Positions 23,170-33,549 of a stretch of 64,000 bases of DNA are shown piece after piece. Position 1 is the first letter of the stretch, and every line of letters starts with the position of its first letter. Source of the DNA: Rhizomys pruinosus (lineage: Eukaryota; Chordata; Mammalia; Rodentia; Spalacidae); NCBI GenBank assembly GCA_009823505.1, contig VZQC01005070.1:5673593-5737592 (forward strand), in the 5' to 3' direction. The translations under genes and the position numbers were made by a program. Below the pieces are notes generated by a model that was given only the letters and a program-made list of their open reading frames with translations, had not been told where the DNA came from and did no database searches.

Positions 23170-23430
23170 ATTTTTTTGTTTTTTATGTGCATGAATGATA
23201 TATATATATATATTATAGATAGATGATAGTAGATAGATAGATGATAGATAGATAGATAGATAGATAGATGATAGATAGATAAATAGATAGATAGATATGT
23301 AACATTAATGCAGTGCTGGTGGAGGCCAGAAGAGAGAGTCAGATGACATTGACCTGGAGTTATAAACAGTAGTAGCATGTAGGTGCTGGGAGATTAACCC
23401 AGATGGCCTACAAGATCATCCAGTACTCTG
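23170..23430 (-). mobile_element. Old SINE with microsatellite tail
   Basis: Minus-strand SINE body (GGTGGAGGCCAGAAGAGAG, GACCTGGAGTTATAAACAGT, GTAGGTGCTGGGAG on plus). Its A-rich tail was converted into a (GATA)n microsatellite at 23196-23299, preceded by a short TA run. Confidence 0.75.
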
Positions 23431-23439
23431 CTAAGAAAT

Positions 23440-23700
23440 CCAGCTTGTGGACTGAGCAACTACTGGGGTTTCAGCCTCTTCAGAGTATAGACTGACATTG
23501 TTGGACTACCCAGGCTGTATCAAGGAGGCCAGTACAGGAAGACCAAGACAAGACCTGGTGTTTACTGGACTTCATTTGGTGACCAAGGGAAGGGAAGACC
23601 CCAGTGTGGAGCACAAGGGCAGGACCGATGGTTGTTTGGACTTGCCAAGGAGGAGCCTTTAAACACTTCCTTAAGTAAAACATGACTCCTTCAGCCTAAT
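23440..23700 (+). repeat. Dispersed repeat, first of a direct pair
   Basis: About 250 bp starting GAAATCCAGCTTGTGGACTGAG and running through TGTTGGACTACC, GGTGTTTACTGGACTTCATTTGG and GATGGTTGTTTGGACTTGCC. It recurs in the same orientation at about 24596-24850. Probably a rodent L1-associated module; family not assigned. Confidence 0.8.
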
Positions 23701-23704
23701 AAAG

Positions 23705-23765
23705 AATGACACGGGTGCACCAACTTACATGCAGACAGTACATTCATACACATACAAAAAGAAAA
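23705..23765 (+). mobile_element. Young SINE 3' tail fragment
   Basis: ACACGGGTGCACCAACTTACATGCAGACAGTACATTCATACACATAC is the last part of the young SINE, followed by an A-rich run. The 5' part is missing. Confidence 0.85.
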
Positions 23766-23789
23766 AAAGAAGAAATCATAAGCTGAAGA

Positions 23790-24108
23790 TGCTAAAATCT
23801 ATGACATCATAATCTTGATATATGTGTAGCATGCTATATGCATATTTTGGAATGATGCAAATTGGAAGGAACAAGAACAAAAGACTGGGTCAAAGAACTG
23901 ACTGAAACAGTGAACTTCTGCCCAAAATAGTAAAATTCTGCATCGAAATTTTTTAAAGAGACTGAGAAAAAGATGAAAAACATGTATGGCAGAATGCACG
24001 AGCTCTGGTGGGGTGGGGGGTAAGGAAAGTGGAATGGGTCCAGATTTGATTGGGAAATGGTGTATGAAATGCACAAAGCTTCAATAAAAATTGGCTTAAA
24101 AATCAAAA
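23790..24108 (+). mobile_element. L1 3' UTR fragment
   Basis: GCATATTTTGGAATGATGCAA, AACAAGAACAAAAGACTGGG, CTGACTGAAACAGTGAA, the G tract GGTGGGGTGGGGGGTAAGG and the terminal GCTTCAATAAAAATTGG are L1 3' UTR hallmarks seen in several copies here. Confidence 0.88.
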
Positions 24109-24212
24109 TAGTATGGTATTGGCATAAAAATGAACATGCAGGCTGATGGCATAGAATAGAAAGTCTAGAAATAAGTTGGTTTTCATCGCCAGTGTTAAGA
24201 AAAATATGTTGG

Positions 24213-25163
24213 CCCAAAAAATTCGGAGAGACCCCTGAGGACCAGATCCTCAACTGACATGATGAAAACAAAAACCTTGGTTAATCTGGGCTGTGTGGCC
24301 TTTAGCATCCAAAAAGAAAGTACATCCAGAAATAAATAATCAGTAAGACCAGGGAAACTGTACTACAGATATAAAACTTGAGATCTTAGTAAAAAGACAA
24401 AAACAAAAAACAAAAAAAGACCACTATTGTTTGGCCTGTCTTCAATTCTTTCTGGCAAGTGCATCTACTCTGGCTGCCACTGCTTTTGCCACTCCTCAAA
24501 AACATGAGACACCACTTTTTAACCCTCCAATATGGAATGAAGACTCATGTCTCTCCAAGAATCCTCCAAACCTTTAATGCCAGATGGGGACTACTGAGAT
24601 ACCCAGCTTGTGGACTAAGCAGCTAAGGGGATTTCAGCCTCGTCAGAATATAGACTACCATTGTTGGACTACCTGGGCTGTATCATGGAGGCCAGTACAA
24701 GGGGATCAAGACAGAATGTGTGCTTACTGGACTTCATTTGGGGGACCATGGGAGGGAAAGACCTTAGTGTGGAGCACAAGAGCAGGATTGATGGTTGTTT
24801 GGGCTTGCCAAGGAGAAAACTTCAAGCACTTCCTTAAGGAAAACCTGACATCTTTTAGAAAAAATCCTCCAATTTAGATGATATGTGTATGTATGTATGT
24901 ATGTATATATATATGTATATATATATATATATGTATATATATATTGAAGCAATACAAGTTAGAGAGAACAACAACAAAAGAACTGGAAAAACTCTGGAAA
25001 GACTCAGGAAAAGATGCAAGACATATATGGCAGAGTGCAGGGACTCAGGTGGGGTGGGGGGCATGGAAATGGAAGTAACTCTAAATTTGATTGAGAAATG
25101 ATGTATGATTTATGGAAAAAGTTTAATAACAATAAAAAATCATGAAAAAAGAAAAAAAAGAAA
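24213..25163 (+). mobile_element. L1-tailed non-coding retroelement nested in ancient L1
   Basis: Bounded by 13-bp repeats AAAAATATGTTGG (24200-24212 and 25164-25176), with the host L1 continuing cleanly on both sides. It contains a 5' segment starting CCCAAAAAATTCGGAGAGACC, the module shared with 23440-23700, a TA/TGTA run (24890-24948), an L1 3' UTR with a G tract (25050-25065) and an A-rich tail. No ORF. One insertion event, probably mobilised by L1. Confidence 0.8.
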
Positions 25164-25565
25164 AAAAATATGTTGGGAAAAAGTACTCTTCAATCAGCAC
25201 ACTGGGATCACAACCTGTGGGAAATAATACAGATCCCCTCGAAGCAACACATACAAGTCAGTTCAGAATGTATTGAAAAGTAATGTGAAACCCAAAACCA
25301 TGAAAAATGCTAGAAAACAGGGAAATTCTTCAGGACATTGGAATGGGCAAAAAGTCTTTTGGATAAGGTCCCCAAAGAGCAAAACCAAAAGAAAAAAAAC
25401 AGCAATTTGAGAGTGAGTCACATTAAAAAACAACTGAGCATCAATGAAAATAATTAACAAGATGGAGAGTGAGAGAAAATATATGCAATCCAAATATCTG
25501 ATAACATTCAGTATTCAAATTATATAAGGAGCTCAACTGATAATTTGCTTCTAAAGGGGGTGACT

Positions 25566-25885
25566 GGGCACTGGGAAAATAACTCAGGTGGTAAAGGATC
25601 CCATATAATATAAGGCTTGATTTCCATCTGATGCACAGAATCCAGGTAAAGAAGCCAGGCATGGTATTGAATGGGGGAAACGAAAATAGGAGGGTCTCTG
25701 GAGACCACAGGATGGCAGTCTAGCCTACTCAGTGAGCTTCGGGCAAATGAGAGGCTGTGCTTCATAAAAACAAGGCAGATGGTTTCTGAGGACTGATCCT
25801 GGAGGTTGAATGCTGGTCTCCACATGTGCACACATGCCTACCAACACACAAATAGGCACACAGACAAATAAAAAACAAAAACAAT
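25566..25885 (+). mobile_element. B4-family SINE
   Basis: ACTGGGAAAATAACTCAGG head, CAGAATCCAGGTAAAGAAGCCAGGCATGGTA centre, CAGTCTAGCCTACTCAGTGAGC and the closing CCACATGTGCACACATGCC with CACA-rich tail match the long B4 layout. It interrupts the ancient L1. Confidence 0.75.
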
Positions 25886-26314
25886 AGTCCTAAAGAGGCA
25901 TTTCTCATTAGAATACTTGCAAGTAGCTAATAAGTATATGAAAAATGCTGAGTAACCTTAATCAGGATATAAATGCTAATCAAAACCTCACTAAGTTGTT
26001 ACACCACTCCAATTAGAATGGGTATTATAAAAAGACACAAAAGACAACTGTTAGAGATGCAGAGAACAGAAACCCTTCTGCACTGTTGCTATGTAATATA
26101 AATTGATGTAGTTACTAGGAAAGACTATGGAGGGTCTTCAGGAAAATTAAATGTAGAGGTAGCATATGATACAGCAATCATAACAATAGTTACATGTTCA
26201 AAGATAATTAAATGAGTAGACCCAAGAGACATCGGGCCTTATCCATGCATAAAAGCACTGTGCAAAGTAACTGAGGTGTCCAATGACAGATAGATTTTAA
26301 ACACAATTTCATGA

Positions 26315-27150
26315 AATTTTTATAAACTTTATACCATATACTTTTACCATATTTATTTTTCCTCTCTCATTTGCCCTGTCTCATAGAATCCCCTGCCAGA
26401 TTTCACATATGATGCCATATATATATTAAGGCCAATCGAGTTAAGTTTATATCCCCAAATATCATTTGGTGTTCATCCAGCTAATGGAGACAGATTAATC
26501 TGTCTAACATCACAGCCTTAAAGAAAACCAACTTTTGCTCTCTCTCAGAAGTTGTCCATTGCCAATAGTTCCTAAGCTAAGGTGGGGATTTCTTTCCTAA
26601 TTCTCCACTTCTATGTTGGGTTTTTGGTCTTGCTTGAGTTTGCATAGGTCTTGTGCCTGCTGTTGTCACTGCTGTGAGTTCAGGGGTTAACTTTTCAGCT
26701 GACTAGGAATCTCTATTTCCTTGTGGTCTTACAATCCTTCCATCCCCTCTTCTGCAATGGCCCTAGCCCCGGGCATCAGAGGATTGATATAGGTGTCCTG
26801 CGAAGGGATAAGCACTCTAGTTTCTTATTCTCAACACTTGAGCCGGTTGTGGCTTTCTGGGTTAATTACCATTTGTTGTCTGAAGAACCTTCCCTGATGA
26901 GAGTTGAGGTATGCATTACATTAATATTCTTCCTGCCCTCTGTTCAGCTATGTTCCTTAATCTTTACATGTAGCCATTGCATTGTATATGTGTTACTTAC
27001 AGTTGGGCACTTCCCAGACACCCAGTCTCTGCATTTGACCAGTTGTGGAACTTTAAAATGTCTCATCTGCTGCAAAGAGAAGCTTCTTTTATGAGTGGTG
27101 AGAGGTACACTTGTCTGTAAATGTAATGACAGATATTTAGAATAGAGTAA
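26315..27150 (-). mobile_element. L1-tailed rodent repeat (Lx-type, tentative), minus copy
   Basis: Carries, in reverse, the blocks of the long copy: TTTTATAAACTTTATACC end, AAGGCCAATCGAGTTAAGTTT, TCTTACAATCCTTCCATCCCC, TTCTGCAATGGCCC, and GCAAAGAGAAGCTTCTTTTATGAG. Frames within it (for example 123 codons at 26723) are not genes. Confidence 0.6.
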
Positions 27151-27159
27151 AAAATGTAA

Positions 27160-27840
27160 CTAGAACTGACCTGGAAACATCCCTCTTGAAGACCAGTTCT
27201 CATAGTATCAGATGATACTACGCACACTGCCAAGGGAGAAATACCAGCTATTATCATTATACTTGATCTCCTGCCAGAATTTCACAGTAAGACCTTATTG
27301 CTGAAGATACTACTATGTGAGTCCTAGAACTAACAAGGAGAACTCAAGCTTAAAGCTTCATCCTTACTGGCTAGCGCTCATAGTACTAGAAGCTGCTATG
27401 CAAGTTGCTTGAAGAGAAAGGTGATCATCAACCTTGCCCAGCTGTGAACTCCATGAACTACAGTAAGGACTGGTTGGTAAAATATGCCTGATTGTATGTT
27501 AGTACCCCACCTGTTAAGAGAGTAAGCAATCACATTTTGATTGGAATTAAAGCTCTCTTCACAAGATGGAACACATACCTGACACTGTTATCAAGATGGA
27601 AGAACCTGTGGCTAGATAGGTCATAAGTCACAAGAGAGACCTAACTTCTAAACAGACATAGTATTAGATAGATTCCTAATGACTCATTACTATTTCCACA
27701 CATTAGTGTATCTCTCAACTGTCATCAGAGAAGCTTCTTGCAGCAGGTAATGAAGAACACAGAAACCCACAACCATCATACACTCTTCTCCCAGGGTTCA
27801 GGAAGCATTGAGGAAGAGAGGACAGAATGATTGAGTCAGA
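27160..27840 (+). mobile_element. L1-tailed rodent repeat (Lx-type, tentative), plus copy
   Basis: GAAGACCAGTTCTCATAGTATC, GATTGGAATTAAAGCTCTC, GATGGAACACATACCTGACACTG, GAAGCTTCTTGCAGCAGG and GGGTTCAGGAAGCATTGAGGAAGAG appear in the family order. Lies head-to-head with the preceding minus copy; contents overlap, so two insertions are more likely than one 5' inversion. Confidence 0.6.
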
Positions 27841-27844
27841 GATG

Positions 27845-28015
27845 AGGGTCTGGAGAGATGTTCAATGGGTAAGAGCACTATCTGCTTTTGCAGAGGACCA
27901 AGGTTCTAGACTAACAACCATCCATAAATCTAGTTCCAGGGGATCCAACTTCCTCTTCTGACCACTGCAGGTGATACATGACACAGGTCCACTTACATGC
28001 ATGCAGGTGATATAC
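27845..28015 (+). mobile_element. Old B2/B3-like SINE
   Basis: GGTCTGGAGAGATGTTCAATGG head, TTTGCAGAGGACCAAGGTTC and TTCCAGGGGATCCAACTTCC body; tail lost. Confidence 0.8.
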
Positions 28016-28074
28016 TGAATCAGAGATGAATACAACTGAATACAATGGCAGGTCATTTAAATAATAAGTTGGAT

Positions 28075-28215
28075 AAGCCAGGCAAGGTGGCACATGCATT
28101 TAATCCCCATGCTGGATCTCTGTTAGATCAAGGGCAGCCTGGTCTCTGTAGGGAATCCCAGACCAGCTGTGACTATTGGAAGACCATGTCTCAAAAAGGT
28201 CCAAAAATAAACCAG
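28075..28215 (+). mobile_element. Old B1 SINE
   Basis: AAGCCAGGCAAGGTGGCACATG head and CATGTCTCAAAAAGGTCCAAAAATAAACC tail; the middle has a deletion and many substitutions. Confidence 0.82.
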
Positions 28216-28219
28216 AAGA

Positions 28220-28690
28220 GATATATAAAGAAAATTTAAAAACAAATGCAAAAACTTACATGAAACAGAAGAACCCTAGGCTCCACATAATTTGAGGAAT
28301 TATGTTAAATGCTCATTTATGTTTTTCAACCTCATACTAACTCCAGTGCTCTTAGATTACATCAGTCATATTACCATTGACTACTTTGGAAGAAGGTACT
28401 GTGGCTTTTATTTATTTATTAGCTATCAAGTAATATTATATATATTATAAATTTTTTTACAGCATTTTATTTCTTTGAAGGCAACTACTGGGTTCTTTGG
28501 CTATGGAAAATGCCCCAAGATTTGACCAAATTTTGTATTTCTTCTCCCCTCAGCAGGGGTGACAACAGCATCCTGAGCACACAGATCATCTCAGTAGGTG
28601 GTTCCAAGTAGGACTGCAGGACCCAACTTTCACATACCCAAAGTAAGTTTGCCTCTAGGATCTGTGACCTCCCTACCATGTGTATTTTAC
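28220..28690. other. Unique sequence, no gene
   Basis: No repeat or coding pattern recognised. Confidence 0.4.
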
Positions 28691-29225
28691 TAAGTTTCGA
28701 GTACCACAGGTAAGTTTCCTCCCGTTTGTGTGGGCTGAATTTCTCCTTGGTAAAAAAAAGGGCGTTATACGTTATCAATGTCTGATAAAGACGGATTGTG
28801 TCCGTCTTCGTCTTATGGTATTATGCTGGCTTTCTGACTTCGGCGTATTCTGCTCCTTGCTCCGTCGGCCTTGACTGCCTGACATGTATTCAGTCTCAGG
28901 TATCTCTGTCGAATTCTCCTTTCTCGTCGCCGGTCCCTACTTATCCTTATTCATCGGCTAGGCTCAGTCCTAATGGCTAAGTCGCAGTATACCTTTCTGC
29001 TGCCTTCTCCTTCTCCTTCTTCTTATTCTTCTTCTTTCTTCTTATTCTTCTTGCTTCTTCTTCTACTTCTATCTTACTTGCTTCCTTGCCCTTTCCGGCG
29101 CCTACAGTAAACAGCGGATATACACTAACACATTAAATACTTGAAAATGCTTAAGAAGCACAAATCGAGAGAGAACTTAAGTCAGCGTTTTTTTCTGAGT
29201 ATTACTTCACTTACGTATAAAAGTT
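28690..29225. other. CpG-rich, error-like patch with (TTC)n
   Basis: About 430 bp contain roughly 18 CpG dinucleotides, unlike the CpG-poor surroundings, but there is no promoter architecture. A degenerate TTC/CTT run lies at 28998-29075. The SINE immediately downstream is full of small indels, which suggests unpolished read sequence rather than a CpG island. Confidence 0.5.
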
Positions 29226-29227
29226 CT

Positions 29228-29480
29228 AGCGGTCTGGAGAGACTGGCCTGAGGTTGAGCGTGCCGACGCTCTTGCAGAGGCCTACGGGTTACCCCCCCCC
29301 CCAATACCCCACATGGCGGCGAGAACCGTACGAAGACTCCAATTCCAGGAGAAACCCACACCCTCTTCTTGTCTCCGTGGTCGTTGCATTCACATGGTAT
29401 TTCTTCCACACATGAAGGCAAAACATACATACACATACATTCATACACATATGGAAATAAATAAAATTAATAAATGTTTT
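29228..29480 (+). mobile_element. Young-type SINE with abnormal indels
   Basis: Recognisable from GGTCTGGAGAGA through CTCTTGCAGAGG, CACATGGCGGCGAGAACCGT, CAATTCCAGGAGAAAC and CATTCATACACATATGGAAATAAATAAAATT. It carries a 12-C run at the B box, many single-base indels and a missing block, a pattern unlike neutral decay of its neighbours. Confidence 0.85.
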
Positions 29481-29832
29481 TTAAAGTTCTCAGTTCCATT
29501 CATTTACCTGACAATTTCATAATTTCGTTGTTTTACTGCAGAGCAAGACACTGCATCGTGCGTTAAGTGTCCCACATTTTTCATTTTATATCCAATGATA
29601 TATATGACTATATTATATTCTATTATATATATATATATATAACAAGATTTTGTTGCTACTCAGATCTAGACTCGTGTCCCCCACCCTACCCCCTGACCTC
29701 ACCAGAGCTCATGTATTCTGCCAAACATGCTTTTCATCTCTTTCTCAGTCTTTCTCAAAATTCTCCATGTGGGAGTTGACTGTTTTTAGCAGAAGTTCAC
29801 CATTTCAGTCAGTTCTTTGATGCAGTCCTTTC

Positions 29833-29864
<32 letters not shown>

Positions 29865-31117
29865 CCAATATGCATCACTTCCAACTACTTGGACAAAAGC
29901 TCAAGTGGCCATGCACAAGAAATACTTACAACTAGGTTATTGGCACTAGCATCCACAGATGAGGGATACCATTTGTCCTTTGTTTTTCTGGGACTGTGTT
30001 ACTTCACTTAACATAATATCATCTGGTTTCATCCATTTATCTGCAAAACTCGTGATGTCACCTTTCTTTACCACTGCATAAAACTCCATTGTGTAGAAGT
30101 ACCACAGTTTCTCTATCCATTCGTCAGTTGAGGGGGCACTTGGGTTGGTTCCAGCTCCTTGCTATTGTGAAGAGAGCTGCAATAAGCATGGCTGTGCATG
30201 TATCTCTGCGGTAAGATGAGTCTTGTGGGTACCTGCCCAGGAGACATATGGCTGGGTCAGGTGGCAAGTTCATTCCAAGTCTTCCAAGGGTTCTCCACAC
30301 TGCTTTCCATAGTGGCTATACAAGTTTACACTCCCACCAGCAGTTGGATAAGTGTTCTTTCCCCACAACCTCTCCAGCACTTGGTGTCATTTGTTTTCTT
30401 GATCCTAGCCAGTCTTATTGGAGTAAGGTGATATCTTAGAGTGATTTTGATTTGCATTTCCTTAATGATTAATGATGTTGAACACTTCTTAAGATGTTTC
30501 TTAGCCATTTCTACTTCCTCACTGGTGAAGTCTCTGTTCAGCTCTTTGCTCCATCTAATGAGTGGTTTATTTGTTTTCTTTCTTCTTTGTTTCTTGAGTA
30601 GTTTATATATTCTGGAAATCAAGGCTTTGTCAGATGTTTCTGCCATTAAGGTTTCCTCCCACTCTGTGGGATTTCTCTTCACTTCCTTGATTGTTTCTTT
30701 TGATGCACAGAAGCTTTTGAGTTTAATGAGGTCAAATTTGTCTTGTCGACCTTAATTCTTGTGCAGCTACTGTCTGATTTAGGAAGTCTTTTCCTATGCC
30801 TATGTCTTGTAGTATGCTGCCCACTTTTCTATCGCCTTCAGAGTTTGGGGTTTCACGTTGAGGTCTTCAATCCATCTGGAGTTGACTTTTGTACAGGGCG
30901 AGAGGTAGGGTTTTAATTTCATTCTTCTACAAAGTGGTGATCCAGTTTTGCCAACAACACTTGCGGAAGATGCTGTCTTGTGTCTTCTTGGCCCCCTTGT
31001 CAAATATGAGATGGCTGAAATTGTATGTGCTCAAGTTTGGATCTTCAGTTTTGTTCCATTGGTCAACAGGTCTGCTTCTGTGCCAGTAACAAGCTGTTTT
31101 TATGACTCTAGCCCTGT

Positions 31118-31455
31118 TAATATCAAACAAAATAGACTTCAAAGTAAAAGAAATCAGAAGAGACAAAGAAGGCCATTACATTTTTATCAAAGGAAAAATT
31201 TACCAAGAATATTTCACAATTATGAATATATATGCCCCAAACTCTGGTGCACCAAACTTTATAAAGACAATTCTCCAGGACCACAAGTCACACACTAACC
31301 CCAGTACACTCATAGTAGGGGACTTCAATACCCTACTGAGCACTTCGGAAAGGTCAACAGGACAAAGAATAAACAGAGAGACATCTGAACTGAACGATAT
31401 GATACGCTAAATGGACCTCACAGACATCTACTGAATATTCCACCCTAATACCAGA
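31118..31455 (+). repeat. Reverse-oriented L1 ORF2 segment inside the L1
   Basis: Plus-strand ORF2 endonuclease sequence (NKIDFKVKEIRRDKEGHYIF ... GDFNT, then a further 40 codons with stops) sits in the minus-strand L1. The host L1 is continuous across it (CCCTGT before, GATATAGTTTG after), so it is an insertion and not a local inversion. About 215 bp of it are nearly identical, in reverse complement, to 33550-33767, and the rest would extend into the N gap. Confidence 0.88.
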
Positions 31456-33508
31456 GATATAGTTTGAAGTCTGGTATAGAGATTCCCCCCTGTACTTCTC
31501 TTTTCACTCAGGGGTGTTTTGGCTATTCAGGGTCTTTTGTTTTTCCAAATGAAATTAAGGACTCTTTTTTCTAAGCCTGTGAAGAAACTCTTGGGGATTT
31601 TAATTGGGATTGCATTAAATCTATACAAGAGTTTGGGTAGAATAAACATTTTTGCTATATTAATTTTCCCAATCCATGAGCATGGGAGGTTTTTCTATCT
31701 TCTGATGTCTTCTTCAATTTCTTTCTTAAATGCTTTAAAGATTTTGTTGTAGAAATCTTTGGTGTCTTTGGTTAGGTTTGTTCCTAGGTATTTTATTGTT
31801 TTTGAGGCTATTGTGAGTAGGAAGGTCTCCTTGAATTCCTTCCTCAGTTGCTTGTTGTTGGTGTAAAGAAAGGCCATTGATTTTTTTTTTTTTAGGTTAA
31901 TTTTGTATCCTGCCACTTTGCTGAAGCTGTTAATTGTTTCTAGTTTTCTCGTGGAGTTTTTAGCATCTCTTAAGTAAACGATCATATCATCAGGAAATAG
32001 GGATAGCTTGACTTCCTCTTTTCCAAGTAATACTCCTTTAATTTCCTTTTCTTGCCTTATTGCTCTAGCAAGTGTTTCAAGCACTATATTGAAGAGGAGT
32101 TGTGACAGGGGGCAGCCTTGCTGAGTTCCTACCTTTAAAGGGAATGTTTCGGTTCTCGCACGTGCGTGTTTCTCAAGTGCCTAATGTAGGATGATATTGG
32201 CTGTGGGTTTTCCTGTATATGGCGTGGATTGAAGAAGGATCCCTCCCATCTAGTTCCCTCTAGACTTTAAGCATGAAGGGATGCTGGATTTTGTCAAAGG
32301 CGTTTTTCAGCACAATTGAGATGATGATGTGGTGTTTTCGTCCCTTTCAGTCCATTTTAGATGCTGAATGAATATTTATTGATTTTCCGATGTTGAACCA
32401 TCCCTGCATCTCTGGTATGAATCCAACTTGGTCATGATGGATGATCTTTCGGATGTGGATTGTATGTGATTTGCCAGTAATCCTGTTTTAGAATTTTGGT
32501 ACCTGTCTTCATTAGGGAGATTGGGCTATAGTTCTTCTTTTCTGATTGTATCTTTGCTGATTTTGGTAATAGAATGATGCTGGCTTCACAGAGAAATTTG
32601 GGAAGGATTCCCTCGTTTGTATCCTTCTAAACAATTCAGTAATAATGGTTGTCGTCGTTTTTGACATGTTTTATAGAATTCTCTGTGAAACCATCTGGCC
32701 TAGGCCTTTTTTTTAGTTGGGGAGTTTCTTATTACATCTTCATTTACGTCAGATAGTATAGTCTGGGTTAACGGTCGATCTCTTTTTGTTTAAGCTTTGG
32801 TGATTTCCAATATTTCAATATTCATCCATTTCTTCTAGGGTTTTCAAACTTGTAGAGAATAGGTTTTTGAAGTAGTCGAATATGATTGTTTTCTGGATCT
32901 GTTCCTTGTCTGTTGGGTATTTCGCGTTCAGCACAGATTGTTAGTGATTTGGAGGTTGTTTCTTCTTTCTTTTGGTTAACTGTGCTAAGAGGGTCGTCTA
33001 TCTTGTTTATTCTTTCTAAGAACAACTTTTGAATTCATTGATTTTTGTTGTATTGTTTTCTTTCTTTCTATTTTCATGGATTGCTGCTCTGAATTTTTTG
33101 TTTATGTCGGTCCTGTCTGTTGCATTTAAGGTTATCTGTTGTTGCCTCTCAAGTTTTTTTTTTTTTTTTTGTTGTAGTGTTAGATCATTCGCTTTTGCTC
33201 TTTCTGTTTTGCTAATGTAGGCAGGGCTGTAAACTTACCTCTTAGGACTGCTATTAAAGCATCCCATAGGTGGTGGTGTGTTGTATTAATCATTTTCATT
33301 CAACTGCTGGAATGCTTTTATTTTTCTTTTTTATCTCTTCTTGACCCATTCATTTTTCAAACTTGTTTGTTTAGTCTCCATGTGTTTTCTGTGAAGAGAG
33401 TGGGCTTTATCTGGTGTTGGAGATTGAAGCTTTATTACAACTGGGGTCCGGATAGATGCATGAAATTTTTCAATTTTTTTGTATTTGTGGGGTTTCTTCT
33501 GTGTCCTC

Positions 33509-33549
33509 NNNNNNNNNNNNNNNNNNNNNNNNNNNNNNNNNNNNNNNNN
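33509..33549. other. Assembly gap, 41 Ns in L1 ORF2
   Basis: Lies right after the GDFN motif of the endonuclease. The expected L1 sequence between the flanks is longer than 41 bp, so the gap length is nominal. Confidence 0.98.

Larger units (their letters stand above)
24110..26310 (+). mobile_element. Ancient L1 ORF2, split by insertions
   Basis: Old ORF2 sequence is seen at 24112-24212 (GTATGGTATTGGCATAAAAATGAAC), resumes at 25177-25560 (AAGTACTCTTCAATCAGCAC ... CAGTATTCAAATTATATAAGGAGCTC), and again at 25890-26300 (AATCAAAACCTCACTAAGTTGTTACACC). The three parts are collinear with ORF2; the gaps are filled by a 950-bp insert and a B4 SINE. Confidence 0.82.

Noticed and set aside
26723..27094. 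123-codon plus-strand frame
   Set aside because: Antisense to an L1-tailed dispersed repeat; the same sequence type recurs elsewhere without the frame.
28690..29110. CpG island or promoter
   Set aside because: CpGs are scattered in pyrimidine-rich, error-like sequence without GC enrichment or linked exon.
31118..31455. Local inversion of the L1 by twin priming
   Set aside because: Twin priming inverts the 5' part of an element; here the host L1 is uninterrupted on both sides and the segment is duplicated elsewhere in it.
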